This document shows, in pieces, positions 1-5,247 of a DNA stretch of 5,791 nucleotides (position 1 is the stretch's first letter; every line of letters starts with the position of its first letter). The DNA is taken from positions 1 through 5,791 of the forward strand of contig JACCSM010000294.1 of the NCBI GenBank assembly GCA_013698525.1, written 5' to 3'. The notes beneath the pieces were generated by a model, which was not told where the DNA came from, searched no databases, and saw nothing but the letters and a program-made list of their open reading frames with translations. The DNA comes from Rubrobacteraceae bacterium (lineage in GTDB: Bacteria; Actinomycetota; Rubrobacteria; Rubrobacterales; Rubrobacteraceae). The position numbers were made by a program, and so were the translations under genes.

Positions 1-197
1 GCGATTATGGTAGTCCAGATAAAGCCGCCACCGCCGATACCGATGAGGCTAGCCAGAAAGCCACCTACCAGGGCTCCTGCTATCCCGAGTATGATCGTGA
101 TGATAAAACCACCAGGATCGTCACCGGGCATAATGAACTTGGCGAGCGCGCCTGCGATGAGGCCCACTATGATCCAGAAGATTAATGCTCCCAACAT
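1..197 (-). CDS. GlsB/YeaQ/YmgE family (transglycosylase-associated) small membrane protein, C-terminus cut by window edge
   Basis: Reading leftward from the ATG at 197-195, 65 codons stay open to the window edge, so the C-terminus is missing; the family is usually about 80-90 residues with three membrane helices. Visible are a first hydrophobic helix (about residues 2-22, with WIIVGLIAGALAKF), the short polar turn MPGDDPGG (23-30), a second glycine-rich helix (about 31-52, with ILGIAGALVGGFLA) and a glycine run (55-58) leading into a third segment. This helix, PGDDPGG loop, glycine-rich helix pattern is the hallmark of the family. Members sit in the cytoplasmic membrane and are often linked to general or envelope stress, but no biochemical activity is firmly known; the 'transglycosylase-associated' name is historical. 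The start is fixed by a strong AAGGAGG five bases upstream. It is transcribed divergently from the acyl-CoA dehydrogenase and uses more AT-rich codons (TTA, ATA, ATT) than the plus-strand genes. Confidence 0.9.
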   Translation of the reverse strand, partial: MLGALIFWIIVGLIAGALAKFIMPGDDPGGFIITIILGIAGALVGGFLASLIGIGGGGFIWTTII

Positions 198-202
198 CCT
201 TG

Positions 203-209
203 CCTCCTT
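203..209 (-). promoter_or_regulatory. Ribosome binding site of the GlsB/YeaQ-type gene
   Basis: On the minus strand the sequence reads AAGGAGG (209 to 203), then five bases, then ATG at 197-195. It is a near-perfect anti-16S match and decides the start of the divergent small membrane protein. Confidence 0.85.
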
Positions 210-232
210 CTGCGGTCAGTTCTCTATGCCTA

Positions 233-260
233 ATTGTATCCCCTAATACGTCTATGTGAA
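233..260 (-). promoter_or_regulatory. Predicted sigma70-like promoter for the GlsB/YeaQ-type gene
   Basis: On the minus strand, TTCACA (260-255, five of six matches to TTGACA) is separated by 16 bases from TACAAT (238-233, five of six matches to TATAAT). Transcription would begin near 226, giving a leader of roughly 30 bases that contains the strong ribosome binding site. Both boxes lie in the most AT-rich part of the window. The call rests on consensus matching only. Confidence 0.5.
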
Positions 261-271
261 ACAAATGTTTC
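258..271. promoter_or_regulatory. Candidate operator: perfect 6-2-6 inverted repeat GAAACA-AA-TGTTTC
   Basis: The arms GAAACA (258-263) and TGTTTC (266-271) are exact reverse complements around two A residues. The repeat overlaps the predicted minus-strand -35 box by three bases and lies upstream of the plus-strand promoter candidates, so a bound protein could affect both genes. A second small repeat, TTTC-T-GAAA (268-276), overlaps the right arm, so GAAAC-like half-sites recur three times. The form GAAAC-N4-GTTTC resembles the operators described for PsrA-type TetR regulators of fatty-acid genes. No regulator gene is present in the window, so the assignment is inference. Confidence 0.4.
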
Positions 272-324
272 TGAAAGCACGATATATTTCCTTGACCGCT
301 ACCCCCGTGTGCCAGATGTTCTGC

Positions 325-333
325 TGCTATCAT
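325..333 (+). promoter_or_regulatory. Possible extended -10 promoter element for the acyl-CoA dehydrogenase gene
   Basis: TGC-TATCAT is an extended -10 motif (TGn followed by a hexamer one base off TATAAT). It would place the transcript start near 340, leaving a leader of about 25 bases before the ATG at 365. No good -35 lies 16-18 bases upstream. An alternative is TTGACC at 292-297 as -35 with GATGTT (315-320) as a poor -10. Which is used cannot be decided from sequence. Confidence 0.3.
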
Positions 334-352
334 GCCCTCAATCCGAGGCATC

Positions 353-358
353 AGGAGG
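353..358 (+). promoter_or_regulatory. Ribosome binding site of the acyl-CoA dehydrogenase gene
   Basis: AGGAGG lies six bases before the ATG at 365. It decides between this start and the in-frame upstream ATG at 332, which has no Shine-Dalgarno sequence and would add 11 residues not typical of the family. Confidence 0.85.
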
Positions 359-364
359 ATCACC

Positions 365-1552
365 ATGAACTTCGATCCGACCGACGAACAGCGCCGCTGG
401 CGAGATCTGGCACGCGACTTCGCACAGGGTGAGATCCGACCCCGTGCCGCCGACCTCGACCGCGAGCAGAAGTTCCCATACGACATAGTCGCGGATATGG
501 CCCGCCTCGGCCTGATGGGGCTGACGCTTCCCGAAGAGTACGGCGGCTCGGGCGGGGACTTCGTCGCCTACAACCTGGCGCTGGAGGAGATCTCACGCGC
601 AGATACCTCGGTCGGGATAACTATGGAGGCCCACATCTCTCTGGGCTGCGCCCCCATCGTCGCCTACGGCACACAAGAACAGAAGGAGAAGTTCCTCTCC
701 GGGTGCGCGACGGGCGAGAGCCTTTGGGCTTTCGGCCTGACGGAGGAGGAGGCAGGCACGGACGCAGGAGGCACGCGGACGACGGCGGAGCTCGAGGGTG
801 GCGAGTGGATCATCAACGGGTCGAAAAAGTGGATCACGAACTCCGGAACCGACATCACCGCCGGCGCTACGGTCATCGCCAGGACGGGCACCCGTGAGGG
901 CGTAAGGCCTGAGCTCACCGCGATCATCGTCCCCCAGGACACGTCGGGCTACACCCGGGGCAAGGCTTACGAGAAGCTCGGCTGGCGCGCCTCGGACCAA
1001 CATCCACTGTACTTCGAGGACTGCCACGTCCCCGAAGAGAACTTGCTCGGAGAGCGTGGAAGAGGCTTTCACCAGTTTCTCGCGACGCTCGATGGTGGCA
1101 GGGTCGCGGTCGCCGCCCTCTCCGTGGGGCTCGCGCAGGCGTGCTTCGACGAGGCGCTGTCGCGGGCGAAGGAGAGGGAGCAGTTCGGGCGTTCCATCTC
1201 CGAGTTCCAGGCCATACAGTTCAAGCTCGCGGACATGGCGATGGAGATAGAGCTTGCACGCAACATGGTGCATAAGGCCGCCTGGATGAAGGAACAAGGG
1301 CGATCCTTCGGGCGGGAGGCGAGCATAGCCAAGGTGTTCGCGTCTGAGACGGCCAAGCGGGCCGCGGACCAGGCCGTCCAGATCTGGGGCGGCGAGGGCT
1401 TTATGGAGCCGAGCGCTGTTGCCCGCTACTGGCGGCAAGTCAAGATCAACGAGATCGGGGAAGGTACGAGTGAGATAAACCGCCAGATCATCGCCCGCTC
1501 CCTCCTCGACGAGAGCGCCGAGGAGGCGAAAGAGAAGATGGTGGCGAAGTAA
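365..1552 (+). CDS. Acyl-CoA dehydrogenase (FAD-dependent, short/medium-chain type)
   Basis: This 395-residue protein has the normal length and domain order of a soluble FAD acyl-CoA dehydrogenase: N-terminal helical domain (about 1-115, with GLMGLTLPEEYGGSGGD), middle beta domain (about 120-225) and C-terminal helical domain (about 230-385). FAD/substrate signatures are FGLTEEEAGTD (123-133), WITNSGTD (156-163), REQFGR (271-276) and QIWGGEGF (339-346). It would oxidise an acyl-CoA to the trans-2-enoyl-CoA, passing electrons to electron transfer flavoprotein. The catalytic base appears to be Glu366 in IGEGTSEI, the position used by short- and medium-chain enzymes; the position of the isovaleryl-CoA dehydrogenase base is Gly245 in LDGGR. 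A straight-chain or short branched substrate is therefore likelier than isovaleryl-CoA, although the neighbouring methylcrotonoyl-CoA carboxylase gene hints at leucine catabolism. Chain-length specificity cannot be read from sequence. The gene is 67 bases upstream of pyc, same strand, probably co-transcribed. Confidence 0.93.
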   Translation: MNFDPTDEQRRWRDLARDFAQGEIRPRAADLDREQKFPYDIVADMARLGLMGLTLPEEYGGSGGDFVAYNLALEEISRADTSVGITMEAHISLGCAPIVAYGTQEQKEKFLSGCATGESLWAFGLTEEEAGTDAGGTRTTAELEGGEWIINGSKKWITNSGTDITAGATVIARTGTREGVRPELTAIIVPQDTSGYTRGKAYEKLGWRASDQHPLYFEDCHVPEENLLGERGRGFHQFLATLDGGRVAVAALSVGLAQACFDEALSRAKEREQFGRSISEFQAIQFKLADMAMEIELARNMVHKAAWMKEQGRSFGREASIAKVFASETAKRAADQAVQIWGGEGFMEPSAVARYWRQVKINEIGEGTSEINRQIIARSLLDESAEEAKEKMVAK

Positions 1553-1557
1553 CCGTG

Positions 1558-1620
1558 ATGCCTGAGCGACGCCACAACTCGCGCCGACGGGCGTGCGCTG
1601 CTCTAGGAGTACGGTCCTAA
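1558..1620 (+). other. Possible 20-codon upstream ORF ending on the pyc start codon
   Basis: An ATG at 1558 opens a 20-residue arginine-rich frame (six Arg) whose TAA (1618-1620) overlaps the pyc ATG as TAATG. The only Shine-Dalgarno-like sequence is a weak GAAG (1546-1549), eight bases upstream. If translated, ribosomes would open the small hairpin over the pyc ribosome binding site and could re-initiate on pyc. A 20-codon open frame in GC-rich DNA is easily chance, so this is recorded as a candidate regulatory element and not as a gene. Confidence 0.2.
1604..1619 (+). promoter_or_regulatory. Ribosome binding site of pyc inside a short inverted repeat
   Basis: The Shine-Dalgarno AGGAG (1605-1609) lies ten bases before the ATG at 1620 and supports that start over the in-frame GTG at 1593, which lacks one. 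TAGGA (1604-1608) is exactly complementary to TCCTA (1615-1619) across a six-base loop, so the site could fold into a five-pair hairpin directly abutting the start codon. The stem is short and its effect on translation is uncertain. Confidence 0.6.
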
Positions 1621-4600
1621 TGCTGCGGAAAGTCCTGGTCGCGAACCGCGGGGAGATCGCCATCCGCGCCTTTAGGGCGGCCTACGAGCTGGGCATCCGT
1701 ACGGTTGCCGTCTACACTCCGGACGACCGCGGCTCATTGCATCGCCAGAAGGCCGACGAGGCTTATGAGATCGGGGAGGCGGGCCACCCGGTGCGCGCCT
1801 ACCTGGACGTGGACGAACTCGTCTCCACCGCGGAGCGGGTTGGCGCCGAGGCAATCTACCCTGGCTACGGTTTCCTATCGGAGAGTTCGGCCCTCTCCGA
1901 GGCTTGCGACGAGGCCGGGCTCACGTTCGTCGGACCACCGGCCGACGTTCTCGCGTTGACCGGCGACAAGTTGCGCGCCCGCCGGGCCGCCGAAGAGGCG
2001 GGCATCCCGGTGCTGCGTGCCTCTGAGTCCCTCGATGATCCGGGCGACACCCTCGCTGCCGCCGAAGATATCGGCTACCCGGTGTTCGTAAAGGCCGCCG
2101 GAGGGGGCGGAGGCCGGGGATTGCGGCTGGTCGAACGTCCCGAGGATCTTGCCGGCGCCGTGGCGGCCGCAACACGCGAGGCCGAGGGCGCGTTCGGCGA
2201 CCCGACGGTGTTTCTGGAGCAGGCCCTGATCCGACCCCGCCACATCGAGGTGCAGATACTGGCCGACGGTGCAGGGGAGGTCGTCCACCTGTTCGAGCGG
2301 GACTGCTCGGTCCAGCGGCGACACCAGAAGGTGCTGGAGGTCGCCCCTGCCCCCAATCTCGATCCGGGGCTGCGCGAGAGTCTATGCAAGGATGCGGTTC
2401 TCTTCTCTCGCGCCGTAGACTACCTTGCCGCCCGCACGGTCGACTTCCTCGTCCGCGAGGACGGGCGCCACGTATTCATCGAGATGAACCCGCGCATCCA
2501 GGTGGAGCACACCGTCACCGAGGAAACGACTGACGTGGACCTGGTCCACGCCCAGCTGCGTATCGCCGGGGGCGAGACGCTGCGGGATCTCGACCTCACC
2601 CAGGAAAGCATCCGGCAGCGCGGCGTGGCGTTGCAGTGCCGCGTGACCACTGAAGACCCTGCCCAGGGCTTCAGGCCGGACACGGGCCGTATCTCGGTGT
2701 ACCGCTCTCCCGGTGGGGCGGGCATCCGGCTGGACGGCGGCAACACGTACGCGGGCACGGAGATCACACCCTACTTCGACTCGCTCCTGGTGAAGGTCAC
2801 CGCCCACGGCGCGGATCTCCCTTCCGCGGCCCTTCGTGCTCGCCGCGCTCTGGCCGAATTCAGGGTGCGCGGCGTGGCGACGAACGTGGCTTTTTTGCGG
2901 GCGGTGCTCTCCGAACCTGACTTCCTTGCTGGGCTGGCGACCACCTCGTTTATCGACGAGAGGCCTTACCTCACCGCTGTTTCGACCGGCGCTGACCGGG
3001 CGAGCCGCCTCCTGTCCCTGCTCGCCGGCGTCACCGTCAACCGGCCGCACGGGAAACCACCAGCGGTGCCCGACCCGCGCACCAAGCTGCCGCCACTGCC
3101 TGCCGGAGACCCGCCGCCGGGCTCCCGCCAGCTGCTTGAGCGGCTCGGCCCGGAAGGCTTCGCCCACTGGATGCGTGAGGCAAGTGCCCTCCAGGTGACC
3201 GACACGACGATGCGGGACGCTCACCAGTCCCTGCTCGCCACCCGGATGCGAACTTTCGACATGCTCGCGGTCGCCCCGCACGTCGCCCAAACGTTGCCCC
3301 AACTGCTGAGCGCCGAGGTGTGGGGCGGGGCCACCTTCGACGTCGCCCTGCGTTTCTTGCACGAGGATCCCTGGGAGCGGCTTGCCAGGTTGCGAGAAAC
3401 CCTCCCTAACGTCTGCCTGCAGATGCTCCTGCGCGGTCAGAACACCGTAGGTTACACCCGCTACCCGCCCGAAGTGGTGCGCTCATTCGTAGACGAGGCC
3501 CGTGAGACGGGCATAGACATCTTCCGCATCTTCGACGCGAACAACGACGTAGATCAGATGCGTCCGGCGATCGAGGCGACGCTCGAAGCGGGTGCGGTGG
3601 CCGAGGGGGCCGTCTGCTACACCGGCGACCTCTCCGACCCGAACGAGAAGCTCTACACCCTCGACTACTATCTGCGGTTGGCCGAGGAGCTGGTGGAGGC
3701 GGGGTCTCACGTCCTCTGCATCAAGGACATGGCGGGACTCGTCCGGGCCCCAGCCGCTCGCGCCCTGGTGGGTGCTTTGAAGCGGGCGTTTGATCTCCCG
3801 GTCCACCTGCACACCCACGACACCAGCGGAGGGCAGCTCGCAACGTACCTGGCTGCGATCGAGACGGGAGTGGACGCGGTCGACGGCGCGGCGGCCCCGC
3901 TATCCGGCATGACGAGCCAGCCGTCTTTGGCCGCCATCGTCGCAGCTACCGACCGTACAGATCGGGCGACCGGACTTTCGCTGGATTCCCTTGGCGACCT
4001 CGAGCCTTACTGGGAGGCGGTGCGGACACTGTATGCGCCCTTCGAGTCGGGGCTGAGATCCCCGACAGGCACGATCTACCGGCACGAGATCCCCGGTGGG
4101 CAGCTCTCCAATTTGCGCCAGCAGGCTCTCTCTATGGGGCTCGCCGAGCGCTTCGAGGAGGTAGAACACCTGTACGCCCGCTGCGACAAGATTCTCGGAC
4201 GGCTGGTGAAGGTGACGCCAACGAGCAAGGTAGTAGGCGACCTCGCGCTCTACCTCCTCTCGGCGGAGATAGACCCGGATGATCTCGCCGAAGATCCCGG
4301 CCGCTACGATCTGCCTGACAGCGTCATCGGGTTCCTGCGCGGCGAACTGGGCGAGCCGCCGGGCGGGTGGCCCGAGCCGCTCAGATCAAGGGCGCTCGAA
4401 GGACGCGACCGGCCGCCGGACGATGGGCGACTCTCCGAAGGGGACCGTTCGGCGCTCGCCGGCAACGATCGCCGGCCTGCGTTAAACCGGCTGCTATTGC
4501 CCGGTCCGACCGAAGAGCAGCGAGCCGCAGGGGAGCGATACGGCGACGTCTCTGTCGTTCCGACCCGGGCGTTCCTCTACGGGCTCGAGACCGGCGAGGA

Positions 4601-5003
4601 GCTAGCGGTAGACCTGGAACCCGGCGTCCGGTTGTACATGCGGCTCGAGACCATAACGGAGCCAGACGAGCGCGGAATCCGGACGTTGCACGTCACGCTC
4701 AACGGTCAGCCACGCCCCATCGACGCGCAGGACCACTCGCTGGAGCCCGAGGTCCCGGTACGCGAAAGAGCAGATCCCGTCAACGACGCCCACGTCGCAG
4801 CACCGATGACCGGCCTCGTGACCCTCACGGTCGAAGAAGGCGAGAAGGTCGGCGCGGGGCAGCAGATCGGGGCGATCGAAGCCATGAAGATGGAGTCGGC
4901 TATCCGGGCTCCGTTAGACGGTCTCGTCGAGCGGATCGCCGTCCCTTCGGGGACGAACGTCGAACCGGGAGATCTCCTCATCGTGCTCGGGTCTGAATCG
5001 TAA
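1620..5003 (+). CDS. pyc: Pyruvate carboxylase (single-chain, biotin-dependent)
   Basis: This 1127-residue cytoplasmic enzyme has the usual length for the family and makes oxaloacetate from pyruvate, bicarbonate and ATP, replenishing the TCA cycle. The biotin carboxylase domain (about 1-450) shows VLVANRGEIAIR, YPGYGFLSES, the ATP-binding KAAGGGGGRG (Lys158), ERDCSVQRRHQK and the active-site EMNPRIQVEHTVTE (from Glu288). The pyruvate carboxyltransferase domain (about 525-800) shows TTMRDAHQSLLATR (Asp533), LQMLLRGQNTVGY, KDMAG with the expected carbamylated Lys702, and metal-binding HLHTHD (His731, His733). The conserved carboxylase domain follows, with GGQLSNLRQQA and KVTPTSK (Thr866, near the catalytic threonine position). 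The biotinyl domain ends the protein with AMKMES (Lys1090, 37 residues from the C-terminus). All key residues expected of an active enzyme are seen. One oddity is FDANND (638-643), where the family usually has Leu at Asn641. The upstream dehydrogenase suggests a shared transcript. Confidence 0.97.
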   Translation: MLRKVLVANRGEIAIRAFRAAYELGIRTVAVYTPDDRGSLHRQKADEAYEIGEAGHPVRAYLDVDELVSTAERVGAEAIYPGYGFLSESSALSEACDEAGLTFVGPPADVLALTGDKLRARRAAEEAGIPVLRASESLDDPGDTLAAAEDIGYPVFVKAAGGGGGRGLRLVERPEDLAGAVAAATREAEGAFGDPTVFLEQALIRPRHIEVQILADGAGEVVHLFERDCSVQRRHQKVLEVAPAPNLDPGLRESLCKDAVLFSRAVDYLAARTVDFLVREDGRHVFIEMNPRIQVEHTVTEETTDVDLVHAQLRIAGGETLRDLDLTQESIRQRGVALQCRVTTEDPAQGFRPDTGRISVYRSPGGAGIRLDGGNTYAGTEITPYFDSLLVKVTAHGADLPSAALRARRALAEFRVRGVATNVAFLRAVLSEPDFLAGLATTSFIDERPYLTAVSTGADRASRLLSLLAGVTVNRPHGKPPAVPDPRTKLPPLPAGDPPPGSRQLLERLGPEGFAHWMREASALQVTDTTMRDAHQSLLATRMRTFDMLAVAPHVAQTLPQLLSAEVWGGATFDVALRFLHEDPWERLARLRETLPNVCLQMLLRGQNTVGYTRYPPEVVRSFVDEARETGIDIFRIFDANNDVDQMRPAIEATLEAGAVAEGAVCYTGDLSDPNEKLYTLDYYLRLAEELVEAGSHVLCIKDMAGLVRAPAARALVGALKRAFDLPVHLHTHDTSGGQLATYLAAIETGVDAVDGAAAPLSGMTSQPSLAAIVAATDRTDRATGLSLDSLGDLEPYWEAVRTLYAPFESGLRSPTGTIYRHEIPGGQLSNLRQQALSMGLAERFEEVEHLYARCDKILGRLVKVTPTSKVVGDLALYLLSAEIDPDDLAEDPGRYDLPDSVIGFLRGELGEPPGGWPEPLRSRALEGRDRPPDDGRLSEGDRSALAGNDRRPALNRLLLPGPTEEQRAAGERYGDVSVVPTRAFLYGLETGEELAVDLEPGVRLYMRLETITEPDERGIRTLHVTLNGQPRPIDAQDHSLEPEVPVRERADPVNDAHVAAPMTGLVTLTVEEGEKVGAGQQIGAIEAMKMESAIRAPLDGLVERIAVPSGTNVEPGDLLIVLGSES

Positions 5004-5048
5004 GAGCGATACCCGATATCTTCACAGGCCGACCAGGGAGTCGGGAGA

Positions 5049-5065
5049 TGCTCGCTTCTCGAGCA
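5049..5065 (+). terminator. Weak hairpin downstream of pyc (possible terminator or RNA end stabiliser)
   Basis: TGCTCG (5049-5054) and CGAGCA (5060-5065) pair perfectly across the loop CTTCT. The position after the pyc stop fits a terminator, but the stem is only six pairs and no run of T follows, so intrinsic termination is doubtful. Confidence 0.2.
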
Positions 5066-5205
5066 GGGAGCCATGCACGTGCGTAGCCGCGAACGCCGCC
5101 TCGAAGTGGTAGGAGTTCGTAAAGGTTCTATTTGACCCGGGCATGCTGCATTGCAACGTCGCTCCTGGACGCGTACCGTGGCGCATGAGGGGAGTGGTAG
5201 CTAAC

Positions 5206-5247
5206 ATGCTCCCAGGAAGACGAGCCATGCGAACAGGGGAGGGATGA
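5206..5247 (+). other. Possible 13-codon upstream ORF overlapping the carboxyltransferase start (ATGA)
   Basis: An ATG at 5206 opens a 13-residue frame ([13 protein letters not shown]) ending in TGA at 5245-5247, which overlaps the next gene's ATG as ATGA. AGGGGAG (5188-5194) lies 11 bases before it, a usable though slightly distant Shine-Dalgarno sequence. The frame is open back to 5113, but the other in-frame ATGs (5143, 5185) lack such a site. It could couple translation onto the next gene, or be chance. Confidence 0.22.
5235..5241 (+). promoter_or_regulatory. Ribosome binding site of the carboxyltransferase gene
   Basis: AGGGGAG (5235-5241) is purine-rich and lies only two bases before the ATG at 5244; its AGGGG part is four bases away. 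The spacing is tighter than usual but it is the only start giving the family N-terminus. An ATG at 5227 is out of frame. Confidence 0.55.

Larger units (their letters stand above)
5004..5243. other. 240-bp intergenic gap between pyc and the carboxyltransferase gene
   Basis: No convincing gene is seen on either strand. The gap holds a six-pair hairpin about 45 bases after the pyc stop, an AT-richer patch with TTGACC (5132-5137) that has no convincing -10 at normal spacing, and a short open frame running into the next start. The length, much larger than the 67-base gap upstream of pyc, makes a separate promoter for the next gene reasonable, but none can be pinned down. Confidence 0.5.

Noticed and set aside
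332..364. Longer dehydrogenase start at ATG 332
   Set aside because: It has no Shine-Dalgarno, overlaps the possible -10 element, and adds residues unlike the family, whereas ATG 365 has AGGAGG at six bases.
1593..1619. Longer pyc start at GTG 1593
   Set aside because: It has no Shine-Dalgarno and adds nine residues before the conserved LRKVLVANRGEIAIR start; ATG 1620 has AGGAG upstream.
593..1663. 356-codon open frame on the minus strand across the dehydrogenase gene
   Set aside because: It lies antisense to a strongly recognised family gene, has no family motifs and is rich in Arg, Gly, Leu and Ala, as expected for the reverse of GC-rich coding DNA.
2382..3362. 326-codon open frame on the minus strand within pyc
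   Set aside because: It is a shadow of a fully conserved pyruvate carboxylase; the translation shows no recognisable domain.
4367..4996. 209-codon plus-strand open frame in a second frame over the 3' end of pyc
   Set aside because: It is a highly Arg/Ala-rich frameshifted reading of the conserved C-terminal and biotinyl domains. The pyc frame itself is intact, so there is no frameshift.
5132..5160. TTGACC (5132-5137) as a promoter for the carboxyltransferase gene
   Set aside because: No acceptable -10 lies at 16-18 bases (AACGTC at 17), so a promoter cannot be supported from sequence.
5022..5228. 68-codon minus-strand open frame in the gap after pyc
   Set aside because: There is no ribosome binding site before its ATG and no recognisable motif or hydrophobic pattern.
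5068..5230. Nine-base direct repeat GAGCCATGC at 5068-5076 and 5222-5230
   Set aside because: It is too short, with only two copies, and shows no associated structure or mobile-element feature; chance is a sufficient explanation.
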